In this document: positions 21,385 through 31,757 of the stretch, in pieces
Layout of the letters: every line of letters starts with the position of its first letter
How positions within the stretch are numbered: the stretch's first letter is position 1
Source: Dendrolimus kikuchii
Taxonomy: Eukaryota > Arthropoda > Insecta > Lepidoptera > Lasiocampidae
Length of the DNA: 64,000 nucleotides
Direction of reading: 5' to 3'
Assembly: GCA_019925095.2 (NCBI GenBank)
Contig: CM034411.1
Location: forward strand, 5,061,501 to 5,125,500
Made by a program: the position numbers and the translations under genes
Notes under the pieces: generated by a model
Told to the model about the DNA's origin: nothing
Database searches by the model: none
What the model saw: only the letters and a program-made list of their open reading frames with translations

Positions 21385-21404
21385 CTTTCTTTTAATAAAA
21401 ACAA

Positions 21405-21640
21405 AACCGACTTCAATCTAAAAGCAAAAAATAAATTTTTAACCGATTTCTTTTTATAACATTTTGAAGTCGGTGTGAAGTAAAACATAAAAAATTACTA
21501 TGTTTTTCACATTTGTTGTTGTTTTTTATGTTTTACTTAGGATCGACTTCAAGATCTTGTAAAAAGGTAAAAAACAGTTAAAGGTAAATATTTTTTTTTT
21601 GTTTTTGTTAAAAAAAACTATATATAAGTAGGTTCTGAGA
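21405..21640. repeat. Snapback repeat with GAAGTCGG/CGACTTC arms, copy 1
   Basis: GAAGTCGGTGTGAAGTAAAA (from 21466) pairs with TTTTACTTAGGATCGACTTC (to 21550), giving a long AT-rich hairpin. An outer AAAACCGACTTCAA lies at 21405. A related hairpin is at 62432-62489. It is non-coding. Confidence 0.6.
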
Positions 21641-21940
21641 AAAACGAACGTGACTATAGATATGACGATTGTTGTAGGGATCTTTTTTTACCAATTAGCA
21701 AAATTTCTCAAGGAAAAAAATTGTAATAAGACAAGTTTTTCTATGTTGACATTTATGGCCTTACACTTTTGGATCGCAACAGGAAGTTGGCACAATAACG
21801 CCGGGCGCTCTTCTTTGATCATTGCTTTAATTAAGGCTTCTTGTGAGAAAGGCCTTATATACTTTCGACTCAACCCATTAAAATTTATATAGCCTTATAA
21901 AATATATTTATTATATAAGTATACATAACATAATGGAGGT

Positions 21941-22065
21941 ATATAAAGCTGCTTAGCGGGTTATAGAGCGACCTATGCCAGATGTTTCTCTTACGGATAA
22001 AATCAGAATTGAGGATATCAGTAAGCGAACCAAGGTAACCGATATAGTTCCCAAAATTAGCAAGT
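21941..22065 (+). pseudogene. BovB-like RTE fragment
   Basis: The plus strand encodes RPMPDVSLTDKIRIEDISKR then TKVTDIVPKISK, a diverged internal part of the C-terminus also seen at 12409-12945. About 120 bp, with both ends missing. Confidence 0.65.
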
Positions 22066-22218
22066 TTGGCATCTATATAAGTCAAGAAAAAACTACTCTA
22101 ACTAACATAGATGTATCAGCGTAGATTGTTTCAATCCGGACATGACGATATTATCAGGGCTGTATTATATATAAAGTCAAAAAAATATTTATTAAAAAAA
22201 TCACTATTAATATATTAT

Positions 22219-22534
22219 CCATGCACAAACGGAGAAATAATACAATTTCCTGCGGCCGGACGGCTTGTTGTAAGAGGCGACAAAACAACCCATATCCAGG
22301 TGGTAAGATATTTGCCCGTCTGGATGGCTACCACCCTTGGTCTAGAACATGCCGTCATAACAATCTTGAGTTGTGTTCCGGCATTAGTGGCCAGGTTCCA
22401 GTTTCCCTTTAGAGAGCGGTAGTACATTGGTAGCACCTCTGATGTTACAAATGTCCATAGGCGATGGTAACCGCTTACATTCAGGTGGGCCGACTGCCTG
22501 TCTGCTGTACCCTTGCTATAAAAAAAAAAAAAAA
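22219..22534 (+). mobile_element. SINE-like family S1, near full length
   Basis: Starts CCATGCACAAACGGAGAAA, continues CCTGCGGCCGG, GGCGACAAAACAACCC, CAGGTTCCAGTTTCCC and CATAGGCGATGGTAACCGC, and ends with an A-run at 22520-22534. More diverged than the 24.5-kb copy. Frames on both strands are not genes. Confidence 0.88.
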
Positions 22535-22740
22535 CTAAACTACCTCAAAAATTACACCATAAAATAAAAATAGATACTTAACAATTAAAAACTAGTACAC
22601 CCATATCTACAGATAAAAAAAATTTAATCCATATCGCTGTCGGTAGAGATTTCTCAAAATGCTAACTAACTGCATTTCCACGTTGTATGGAAACGCTGAT
22701 CAAAGTACATAATAAGCTTTTTTAAAAATATTTTTAAATA
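22535..22740 (-). pseudogene. AT-rich stretch with a LINE-c scrap at 22630-22712
   Basis: On the minus strand AACGTGGAAATGCAGTTAG and the bases after it correspond to the QRGNAASLLG block of LINE-c followed by its ACCGACAGC codons. The rest is AT-rich. Confidence 0.45.
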
Positions 22741-22756
22741 CAAGCTTTTGAGATCC

Positions 22757-23022
22757 TAGATATCATGTAGCAGCAGAGTTCTATCCAAGACAAGTATAAC
22801 GAGCCCAAACACGACGGGTCTATCTTGTTTAGTACAAGAGTTCCTATGGCCACCTTCTGACTCCATCGTCAGATCATCCATGGTACCATATTATTGCACT
22901 GTCACGCGATATACATATGCGTGCAAAATTTCAGCTCAATCGGAAATCGGGAAATTGGTCAAATTTAACTTGCAAGATTCCACCCGAACTTACATACATC
23001 CATTGCAAATTAAATAAAAGCT
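22757..23022 (-). repeat. Unclassified repeat U, copy 1
   Basis: An inverted copy of this 270-bp segment lies at 63510-63783. Shared blocks: ATGTAGCAGCAGAGT, CGACGGGTCTATCTTGTTTAGT, TGGTACCATATTATTGCA, GCGTGCAAAATTTCAGCTC and CTTGCAAGATTCCACCCGAA. It has no terminal repeat, tail or coding domain that I can name. Confidence 0.7.
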
Positions 23023-23334
23023 TATAAAAATAAGTTGTTGACACGTGGTAATCAAACTAGTTACACAAGTACAAATTATTAAATAATACTGGAATACTGC
23101 ATTCAAAAATTCTGGTTTTCATAAAATAGACTGCTACAATTTTGTGTATGTTATAAAAAAACCGGCTTTAACCCCCAATACGCTTTTATCCCCAATTTCT
23201 CATAAACCTGTTATTTGACTAACTGATTAAAAACTGTCTAGAACTAGTTTATTTGGATTTTTAATAGTTACTTATAGCTTGGAAGAAAAATACTAAAGAA
23301 TGCCACTCGTCCAGTAAACAACGTAACTAATAAC

Positions 23335-23761
23335 TAGAGATGTGCCGACTAGTCGGTAAAGCCGACTGAATAGTCGGCCACTACCGTAGTCGGCGATTAT
23401 TCGGCAAAGAGCGCAGAATATCCGGCTTCTTAATTTGTAGTTTATAATCTATACTTTACTAATACTTTGTAATCCATACACTAGATTTTTTTTGACGTGA
23501 TTAAATTTTAATTCAGCTCTTTCACTTTAATGAACAATAACAGTACTATCGTTAAACAAAAAAATAATAATTTTTTGTTTAACTTTTTAAAGGTTCCGAC
23601 ACGCTCGCATTCGGTGGTTGCTTCTTGCGCGCGAATCAGTTATAAACGAAGCGTCACGGAAATGCCCGAAACCGTGATCGGCTTGGCTGACTAGTCGGCC
23701 TCTTTACAACCGACTAATCGGCTAGTTGGCTTCGACCGAAGTCATAATCGGCACATCTCTA
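23335..23761. mobile_element. hAT-superfamily MITE, 427 bp
   Basis: The left end TAGAGATGTGCCGACTAGTC and the right end ATAATCGGCACATCTCTA are terminal inverted repeats. The element is flanked by a perfect 8-bp duplication CTAATAAC (23327-23334 and 23762-23769). An 8-bp duplication with AGATGTGCCGA-type ends fits hAT. Many CGACTA/TAGTCGG subterminal motifs on both sides may be transposase-binding sites. It encodes no transposase. Confidence 0.92.
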
Positions 23762-23769
23762 CTAATAAC

Positions 23770-24370
23770 CTGAGACGAAATAAAGGCATAGACGCAGTGG
23801 CGTAGCTTGCCTTAAACGGGCCCTATATCAAACTGTGTTGGAGGGCTCAAAGGAAGGAAAGTTTTTTATAAAAGAAGCAAAAAATGCTCGAATTGAATTA
23901 AAATAATTACTACAGTTTGATTATAAGTTATTATTTATACTTAAATCTCCTAGGGGCTTAGTTAGACAAACAATTCAAATCAAAGATACACTTTTCTCGC
24001 CTTTTTTCGGCAAACTTATTTATCGAATAATCCATGGCTGACGACGATTTCAGTTTTTCTAGATTTTCTGCATCTATAGGCAATAATGACAAGTCTGATA
24101 ACTGATCCTGTTGACCCAGTAGTTATTCTCAAAAATGTTATTAATCTATAAAAGGTTGTGGATAACATTTTAAGAACTTTTGTTTGCACACTTTCGGGGC
24201 CCCTGACTTCGACACATTTCTATGTTTCGTTGGGCAGCTGTTTAGACTATATGGACTTAGTTTTTTTGTTGTTATAGTGAATTTAACAAGAAACAGTAAA
24301 GTTTTAGGTTTAATATAATTATATAAAAAATCATAATTTAGTTTTTAAGTTATTAACGTAGAGCTGCTAC
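23770..24370. other. No recognisable gene
   Basis: AT-rich; contains AGACGCAGTGGCGTAGCTTGCC near 23790, a phrase often found in insect repeats, and nothing else recognised. Confidence 0.45.
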
Positions 24371-24375
24371 CTAGG

Positions 24376-24420
24376 GGTTTTTCACGCGGCGTAGCCGCTG
24401 GGAATATATATTAGTATAAT
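24376..24420 (-). repeat. Lepidopteran repeat H, end fragment
   Basis: TTTTCACGCGGCGTAGCCGC followed by an AT-rich end with ATATTAGTATAA is a short terminal scrap of the H family. Confidence 0.4.
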
Positions 24421-24526
24421 AAATATTTATATGACCATGTGTAAATCAAATACAATAAAATCGTGCCTAAAAAGTGTTAAAATATAAGAATCTACTTGTA
24501 AACATTTGGAAGGTTTGGAAGATTAT

Positions 24527-24846
24527 CTGTGCAGGAACGGAGAAAGAATACGATTTCCTGCGGCCGGGCGGCCTGTCGTAAGAGGCGACTTAACAACCCA
24601 CAGCCAGGTGGTAGGGCATTTGCCCGACTGGATGGCTACCACCCCTGGTCTAAAGTATGTCGCCATAACAAACTTGAGTTGTGTTCCGGCATTAGTGACC
24701 AGGTTCCAGTCTCCCTTAAGAGAGCAGCAGCGCATTTGTAGCACCTTCGGTGTTGTAAATCTCCATAGGCGATGGTAACCGCTTTCAATCAATTGGGCCG
24801 TCTGCTTGTCTGCTGAACATCTGCAATAAAAAAAAGAAAAAAAAAA
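24527..24846 (+). mobile_element. SINE-like family S1, full-length reference copy
   Basis: Runs from CTGTGCAGGAACGGAGAAAG to CTGCAATAAAAAAAAG, about 300 bp plus tail. Landmarks in order: CCTGCGGCCGGGCGGCC, GTCGTAAGAGGCGAC, CAGGTGGTAGGGCATTTG, GGCTACCACCCCTGG, GTGTTCCGGCATTAGTG, CCAGTCTCCCTTAAGAG, CATAGGCGATGGTAACCGC, GTCTGCTTGTCTGCTGA. There is no clear A box. A GGTTCCAGTCTCC word is only a loose B box. It could be a SINE or the 3' end of a LINE with short copies. Confidence 0.9.
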
Positions 24847-25470
24847 TGGATGAGATCATAAAACTATTGTAACAATATTTGAAAGAAAAGTTGTTTTTTT
24901 TTTAAATGAGAAATATATATAATACAAAAAAGTACACAACCCCTAAAAAAGTACAAAGCCCGGACAATCTCGTTCGTCCGGAGGGAGGAATTTATATAAT
25001 AAAAAAATACAGTAAGAACATTTGACTTCGTTACCATCGTATGTACAACTATTACTTGTATTTATACAAATAAATATTTATTTATTATAATCTAAGGTTT
25101 GACAGGTATAATACTAAAATCTCGTTCATAATCACAACGACGTCGCCTTAATAACATCTTACATCTTTTATCTCTAGAAAATAGCAAGCCATTTTAATTA
25201 TAGTACGGAACGCCATGAAGGCAGTTTATCGCGGAGGGGGTTGACCCCCACCCCCCAGGGCCAAAGGGGGTAAGGCAAGAAGCAGAGATTTTATAGCTCA
25301 GTCACAACGCTTTTAATGGCTTATTTGCCCGGCCGTAGTGGGGTTCGCTCGAAACACCCCCTTTTGTATTACCAATTTTATTCCACGTAATAATGATAAC
25401 GGCATCGAAGGGTAGTTGCTTAGAATATTTTTAGCAATAGTTAATTTCATTATTTTGTCTATCTGTTTGC
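24847..25470. other. No recognisable gene
   Basis: AT-rich, with a hairpin-like CCGGACAATCTCGTTCGTCCGG near 24960-24981 and a GGGGGTTGACCCCCACCCCCC run near 25235. The 96-codon minus-strand frame at 25313-25603 has no recognisable domain and overlaps an S1 scrap. Confidence 0.45.
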
Positions 25471-25477
25471 AGCAGCT

Positions 25478-25560
25478 CCATCGGTTCTCATGCCAGGTAG
25501 CAGGGTACCATTTGCTCGTCTGGATAGCTACCACCCTGGTATAGAGTATGCCACTGTGGC
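25478..25560 (+). repeat. SINE-like family S1, central scrap
   Basis: CCAGGTAGCAGGGTACCATTTG, GTCTGGATAGCTACCACCC and TAGAGTATGCC match the middle of S1. Confidence 0.6.
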
Positions 25561-25689
25561 GATACAAACCTCTTCGCTTGCCGCTCGGCAGGCCAGATTT
25601 CATCTACGTATGAATTGACAACTGTCAGCACAGACTAGACAGTGAAATGTCGTCATAAAGTACATATTTTAAATCCTAATTGATCTAAT

Positions 25690-25975
25690 TATATTTTTTT
25701 TTTTTTATTGGACTTGACTTTATGTTGTTGGTCCGAAGACCTTACAACTTTACCGGGGTTTTTGGGGCGAGTGCCTTCGCGAAGCGAAGGCGCTCGAGCC
25801 CGGGGGGGCAACTTGCTCGAGGGAGCTCCTTAAGGAGTTTTACCTCGGCTGAACTGTTGCCATGAGAGGGGGATGAATTTAATGATGGCCACCATAGGGC
25901 GACACAAAGCACTAATTGAGAACGGGCGACGGGTAATATAAAGCCCGAGGGGAAGGATTCCGGCGGGCCGGGATC
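25690..25975 (-). repeat. GC-rich LINE 3' end (probable)
   Basis: A T-run at 25692-25705 followed by ATTGGACTTGACTTTATG is a reversed A-tail. The GC-rich body contains a perfect hairpin word CCTTCGCGAAGCGAAGG near 25772-25788 and GGCTGAACTGTTGCC. The composition contrast with the flanks marks it as inserted. The clade is unknown. Confidence 0.45.
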
Positions 25976-25989
25976 GGTGGTTTGCGGTG

Positions 25990-26235
25990 GCCTACGCTAT
26001 CTTACTGCCGTTTCGCAACGTGTTATGGCTGGGAGAGAAGAAACGGCGAAAGAAACTTCCCAGCAACACGCCTAGTCTATCCTGTGGGGGGGCTATGTCT
26101 CCTAGCGTCCCTCGCAGGGACGTGGAGAGATCTTGATTGGCGGCGCCTGAGACGCCGCCGTCTGTGTCTGTCTGTCCGTGCCTGCCAGCCTGCCGTCCTA
26201 ACCGCGGGCGGGCTGATCCGGGCCAGCCGTTTTGT
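25990..26235. other. GC-rich block with a shared LINE phrase
   Basis: GCCGTTTCGCAACGTGTTATGG and CTTCCCAGCAACACG at 25996-26065 match (reverse) the LINE tail at 40271-40468. The rest (26075-26230) is GC-rich, with ATTGGCGGCGCCTGAGACGCC. Three overlapping frames occur here on both strands, but none shows a domain. GC content alone keeps them open. Confidence 0.4.
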
Positions 26236-26344
26236 GATAACGTCGTAGTACATATTAATGATTTTGGCTATGTATATATGTATGACCATCAAAAAGTGTT
26301 CTCCAATGATTGGGTTGTTTGATTCCTGCAACTACCCGTCAATA

Positions 26345-26503
26345 CCATAAAAATCTTGAGTTGTCTTGCGGTATTAGTGGCCAGGCTTCAGTCTCCTAGA
26401 GAGAGGCAGCACATTGGTAACACCTTTGTTGTTACAAATTTCCATAGGCGATGGTAACCGCTTTTCATTAGGCAGGCCGTTTGTCAGTTTGCTAAACTCA
26501 TGT
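26345..26503 (+). repeat. SINE-like family S1, 3' half
   Basis: ATCTTGAGTTGTCTTGCGG, CCAGGCTTCAGTCTCC, CATAGGCGATGGTAACCGC and TTGCTAAACTCATG without a long A-tail. Confidence 0.75.
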
Positions 26504-26504
26504 C

Positions 26505-26985
26505 AAAAAACGATATAAGTCTTGAGGAGAGGTATAGTCGTATTAAGGAATACAAAAAAGAAATTAAAGCTGGATAAACAATCTATCTGACCACATAGGT
26601 TTATATGAAAAAAAAAAACAAAAAACAAGGACAAAAAATTATCTAAAATGTATTCTTCATGGTATTCATTTGCGCGAAACTTGTTGCTTGAAAAGTCTTG
26701 TCCCAAGTTCTTGAAACTAGAGACTTGAAGCTTCAAATTGCCTAAAACAATTTAGGACCTCCATATTCGGTCATTTTTAACAAAGGTATATAGGCATGTA
26801 ACAGCCGTTTCAAAAATCGTAAATTTTTCTTAATTTTTCCACTAGTATAGAATAGAAAATACCTATGATCTTCAAAACTTTTGAATTTGAACTTTCTCAT
26901 TTGGGGGCCCAAAATCCTTGGATACCGGTTACAAATAACTTTTTTAATTACCACGTGCTGAATGAAAATAAATTAAACTCTAATC
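26505..26985. other. No recognisable gene
   Basis: AT-rich. Two minus-strand frames of 70-77 codons are low complexity (Phe/Lys/Asn-rich) and are not supported. Confidence 0.5.
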
Positions 26986-26993
26986 TATAATAT

Positions 26994-27461
26994 TGTTATG
27001 ACCGGGGTGCCGACAAAGGCAAATTCACACCTGCAGCCCTGTAGAAACACATTTTATTACCTTTTCGGCATTTGGACTTCTTTTGTTTACTTTGTGTTTA
27101 AAATTTGTGGTTAGAAAAACAGCCCATTATGTATTGTAATATTTTATGGCAGTAATTAGCCAGGTGTGATTCTAAGATATTCGGTCACGCGGCCGAGCAG
27201 ACATATTACATCCGTGCAGTATAAAGCAATGCCTCGATTGATGGACGAGGAGTCGAGCGATAACCCCAAGCGGAGCAAGGCTTGTGTATATTCGGTAATC
27301 TATTTAGTGACGGACTTTGCCCGGGTTATTGAATCGTGCATTACGTTTGGACTGGTTCTGTTCAGTTATATGTGTACCTGTGTTATACGTGTTTGTATAG
27401 TTCTAATAAACTCTATAATAATTCCAACGGCATTTTAATTCGAGTCCTGCAACTCGTAACA
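26994..27461 (+). mobile_element. Solo LTR, family LTR-1, copy 2
   Basis: TGTTATGA...TCGTAACA, flanked by ATAT on both sides (26990-26993 and 27462-27465). It keeps the TATA box (CAGTATAAAGC near 27219) and AATAAACTC near the 3' end. It is 468 bp, shorter than copy 1 by small deletions. The first repeat has one change (C to T) from the perfect inverted terminus. The 90-codon frame inside is not a gene. Confidence 0.88.
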
Positions 27462-27489
27462 ATATCATAAAATTATAAATTTAACGAAT

Positions 27490-28290
27490 TTAAAAAAAAC
27501 TACTGGAATACACTATATGTATAAACGACGGAGAACACGATGATTTCTTTTAGATTTCTTGTCTGTTTGTGTTTGTTCGGGGTTCATGTAAAAACTTCTA
27601 GACCGATCTCGATACGGTTATCCCTGATTGGGATAATTTTTCTGGGAATTATCTAAAACAGACAAATTAAAAAAAAAGATTTTCCATGCGATTTTTTCAC
27701 AGATCGATAGCATATTTTATGTAAGTAATAAATAAAATATATGTGCGCCTCATGGGGGCCTGAGGCGCACAAGCTTTATCGAGACATAGTCAAACGTCTG
27801 GTGGATGTCTCACGTGACCAAAAGACTGGTTTATACCTCGGACAACGCATCAGCATTGCCATTCAGAGAGGCAATGTGGCCAGTCTTTTGGGCACGTTTC
27901 CGACTGACAGCGGTCTAGAACTAGATTTTATACTTTAATTTTAGTTTGTATATATAGTTTATTTTTAGTTTAATTTATTGTATAGTTTAATTTATTTATA
28001 ATTTAGTTTATTTATATTTAGATTCACAAATAACTTCTTTTTGGCCTTCATAAAATAAATAAATAAATATATGATATTTTTTATCCTAGGAATCCCGCGG
28101 AAAGTTCCCGTGAGGGATTTGTAGTTGTTTGGGTGCAAAAAATAGCTTATTCCGACAGGATTCTCACTAAAAACGTTTCACGTTTTGTTTAATGTTCTGG
28201 TAATTTGTGTCCCGGGAATCCCGCAGGAATTTCAAGTCAAGCGTGGACGAAGTTGCGAACATATCCTAGTGAAAAATGTAATGAGAAAAC
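27490..28290 (-). repeat. Lepidopteran repeat H, long variant, split by a LINE
   Basis: The reverse of the long variant at 16987-17345. The part 27490-27743 ends in TCACAGATCGATAGCAT. The part from 28065 contains GGAATCCCGCGGAAAG, GGGAATCCCGCAGGAATTTC, AAGTCAAGCGTGGACGAAG and CATATCCTAGTG. The two halves are separated by the LINE-c copy at 27744-28064. Confidence 0.6.
27744..28064 (+). mobile_element. LINE-c, 321-bp 5'-truncated insertion
   Basis: Flanked by a perfect 9-bp duplication AAATATATG (27735-27743 and 28065-28073). It contains an open C-terminal fragment (GPEAHKLYRDI, YLGQRISIAIQRGNVASLLG) with a stop at about 27938, an AT-rich 3' UTR and an AAAT-repeat tail. The apparent ATG at 27741 belongs to the target duplication, so the frame did not originally start there. 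The duplication, 5' truncation and tail show that this protein family belongs to a LINE. Confidence 0.85.
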
Positions 28291-28789
28291 CTGCACAAAA
28301 AGTTACCAATCTAGGGAACAAGCGTGGCATGTATACCATTCCCCTAATATCCCCGAGACTAACAGTAGATCATGAATAGACTATTATAAACTTACATTTC
28401 TAAATAATAGACATGAAAAATAATACAGAAACTAATAATAAATTTCATTTTGAAAACTCCCAAAACTATTCGACATCGTAGCATGAAAATGAAATAAAAA
28501 AGTTAATTTAACAAACCTCGTAGCCGTACTACGTAATTCGTAGCAATTTCAAAACATATTCGTAGCGTATGAATATTTTCGTAGACGTCGTAGATACAGT
28601 CTGTACGTAGTTTATTACATTATTTTATGGTGCGGTTTCATCTGGGATAATGTTACAGATATGGCGATGGGTTTAATGCGTTATTTAAGATGCGACATGA
28701 TTAATGATGTTAAATATTGTCACATAACATATGTAATATACACTAATGTGCCTATGCGTTAAACGCTTTAAATAAGTCGATCGCTTCAA
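28291..28789. other. No gene; CGTAG-rich cluster at 28518-28611
   Basis: Within about 95 bp the word CGTAG (or CTACG) occurs about eight times with irregular spacing, together with GACGTC. The rest is AT-rich. See findings. Confidence 0.45.
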
Positions 28790-29520
28790 CACTCTACTAC
28801 TACGAACTTGTACACCATTACCAATATCTTGCCGCTATCATCACTAACAAGGGGAGTTGTGAGCCAGTAATACGTAGACGCATTGGAATGGCCAAGACTG
28901 CTATGACCCGTCTAAATAAATATAGAAAGACCGACAAATTTCAAAGCGGACAAACAAGCGCCTAGTGCAGACCCTTGTCTTCTCCATATTTTTGTACGGT
29001 TCGGAAATTTGGACTGTAAAGACAGCAAACAGATACAAAATTTACATGTTTGAAAGGTATTGTTGGCGTCGAATGCTAATAAATCCGTTGACAGCTGGCC
29101 GGACGAATGCCTCCTTACTTGAAGACCTTACTTACTCCTTATGAGCAACGCCTTATCAAAATGATCCGCCCTAAATTTTCCTACAACTCATTAGGACGGC
29201 TGTATTGCGCTCCTTGCAGAAGAATTTTTAAAACCAAATTTGGCTTCGCTAGCCACCTGCGCTCACACAGCCGGACTTGACAAGGTTAGCCGTTGACAGA
29301 TACGTCAAGGAGGACTATATACTTGAAGAGCTTAGTATTGGAGATCACCAGAAGTTATCAGCAGTTTGCCGACAACGGATAGTGAAGTACTTTGGCCACA
29401 GAGCCCGCAAGAACCCAGATAACACGGAGAGACTAGTGGTCACGGGGAAAGTTGAAAAAGAGCTCGTGGTAGATCTCCAAATAGGTGGATTAACGAGGTT
29501 GGTGAACATCTGGACGTGGG
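28790..29520 (+). pseudogene. RTE-type LINE C-terminus with a C2H2 finger module
   Basis: The plus strand encodes ITNKGSCEPVIRRRIGMAK, LFLYGSEIWTVKTANRYK-type words (in pieces), FERYCWRR-like residues and GRTNASLLEDL. From 29160 to 29280 a separate frame gives MIRPKFSYNSLGRLYCAPC and then FKTKFGFASHLRSH. That is C-X2-C-X12-H-X3-H, a canonical C2H2 finger (Cys codons at 29206 and 29215, His at 29254 and 29266), with a stop at 29278. The frame from 29277 carries QRIVKYFGHRARKNPDNTER, again typical of RTE C-termini. There are many frameshifts. The finger block sits between two similar stretches (CCGTTGACAG...TACTTGAAGA), so a local duplication or insertion is likely. Confidence 0.65.
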
Positions 29521-29526
29521 TGCAGT

Positions 29527-29773
29527 ATTTTTTTTTTATTGCAGGAGATCAGCAGACAGGCAGACGGCCAACTTGATGGAAAGCGGTTACCATCGCCTAT
29601 GGACATTTGCAACACCAAAGGTGCTACAAATGCGCTGTTACTCTCTTAAGGGAGACTGGAATCTTATCACTAATGCCGGAACACAACTCAAGGGTTTATG
29701 GCGGCATACTCTAAATCAGGGGTGGTAGCCATCCAGATGGGTAAATACCCTACCACTTGGCTGTGGGTTTTTT
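29527..29773 (-). mobile_element. SINE-like family S1, 5'-truncated copy
   Basis: T-run, ATTGCAGGAGATCAGCAGAC, CCATCGCCTATGG, TCTTAAGGGAGACTGG and CACTTGGCTGTGGG. The outer 5' 50 bp are missing. It abuts the RTE fragment at 29520. Confidence 0.85.
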
Positions 29774-29774
29774 T

Positions 29775-31757
29775 GTCTAAGAATAAGTTCGGCCCTCCAC
29801 CGTACTCGAAACCTTTTTCGATAGATGAGAGCACTCCTTCACTGCCATTATAGTGACAATCCTTCTCAGCATTGAGGGAACGCCTTAGAAGAATTTAATT
29901 CAGTATATTATTAAACTTTGTCTTCAATAACTAAATATATATATATAATTATTCTAAACCGCAATTTCCTTAAAGACGTCCCGAACCGCTTAACTTATCC
30001 CTCTAAAATATAGCAAAACACTACAAAAGCTAGCCCCTAATCTCCAAACAAAATCAATACCGTTTTTACCTCTCACCCCCGCGAAATTTTCCAAACTACC
30101 CCCCTTTTTCACCCCCCTCCTTTACAATTTTAACGACAAAGTATTATTTAATTTCCATCGTCTTTTCTCCATTGTAACCGAAAGAGAAGGGTGCACTCTT
30201 TTCTTTCTCAAGACGTCTCCTATCCTTTTCTACACCTATTCTAGTGCTTAGTAAGGAAAGAGATAGATATAAGTAAGACAGTCGCTCGCCGTTTTCTTAG
30301 TGACGTCATATAGATTTATAGATGTGCCGCGAGGGTGGGAACACCCTGTAGGGGAGTAAAACTTTTTACAACCCCTTTTATAATTAATGTTTTAGTGATT
30401 ATTTTTTGGTTGAGTCTTCTAATTTTTATTACAAAAGTTTTAATTCGCATGAAATAATGTTTTGCGATTTTTGTGTAAATATGGATTCATCTTATTTATG
30501 CAATTAGCCCATATTAAGACACTAAAATTAAGCAACTTAAAATGTTCATATGTAGTAACTTAAAATATTCATCGTATTTTTAGTTTTTTATTGTTACAAC
30601 AACAATTGAATTTTATTTATATATTATTATGTCCCAGTATTTATTAAAATGACATAAATTATTTTAAAACAAAAAAAGAGTAAAGGAACGTACGTAACTA
30701 TAAAAATCTCTTAACCGTTAACCGTTAAAATCAAATGCTCATTATAACAACACTAATGCAATAACGTAAAACGGAACGTGCCACGAATATACTAATTAAA
30801 AAATAAAATGGAACGAAACGTACGAAATTCAAACATTCAAATCCCATTTAAATTCAGAACCGCATCAGACTGTACGAAAGCATAAAACGGCGAGACACGC
30901 CGCGTGCGTTCCAAATTCGAAAAAGCCAATGTAAATCGCCTAATCTTGAGACCTCCACCTCATGACGTATGTGAGGCACGTCGGGAACAAATCAAAGTTC
31001 AAACTACACAGACGCGCCATCTTGGACATGCCACAGACTAGCTAACATTCTAACATTTAAACTACATTTTACACAGTTGGTTAAAATTTTGTACTTAAAT
31101 ATTTTATACTGTGACTTCAGCTTTGTCTGCTAGTTTGAACGTTTACGTGGAGGTAAATAGAGGAATCTTGGGTGTTCTAATCCAGCAATTACGCATTTTA
31201 ATGGCGTTCGTTGGCTGTGCTCACGGTTTTAATATTCCGTTCCGTTTTACGGCTTAAGGCTTAGTTTCTGGGTGCCCGTATTAATGTATTTACTGATTTT
31301 AATAGTTGAATCTTTGTTGGGATCTTATCTAGAAAGTTTATAGTGCGATTTAGGTACGAGTTATCTTATATTTAGGGTGTAAATTTAGATATTTGTATTG
31401 TTGAATGAAATTATGTACTTATACTGATGCTATGATTTAGCGATTAATTTATTTGTGAACTTAATTGTTATTAGTAGCAAAAAATCGATCAAATAAATGT
31501 CCTCAGAACAGACTGCGTGTCTTTGCGTATGTGAATGTTCTGGGAGGAACTATTCAGAATAGTACCATCATCTTTCTTCGATTATCGTATTGCTCGCCAT
31601 CGGCTGGATGTTCATTCACCCCCAGTCTTAAGCTTTCGCTTCTAAGCGAAACGGTTTTCAAAGAGCAATTTCTCTTGCATTTTAGATTCAAGCTTACAGC
31701 CTACAGCACTACGATATGGATGTCTTAAACAAAGTATCATAAAGTTCCTTCGAGGCT
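29775..31757. other. Repeat-poor stretch with possible regulatory sites
   Basis: Nearly 2 kb with no transposon match that I can see, which is exceptional here. It contains a perfect CRE palindrome TGACGTCA at 30301-30308, a pyrimidine-rich block (30060-30250), CATGACGTATGTGAGGCACG near 30962 and GACGCGCCATCTTGGACATG near 31012. The only frame of note (31465-31728) has no recognisable domain. This is the most likely host-derived sequence in the window, perhaps intronic or upstream regulatory DNA. Confidence 0.45.
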
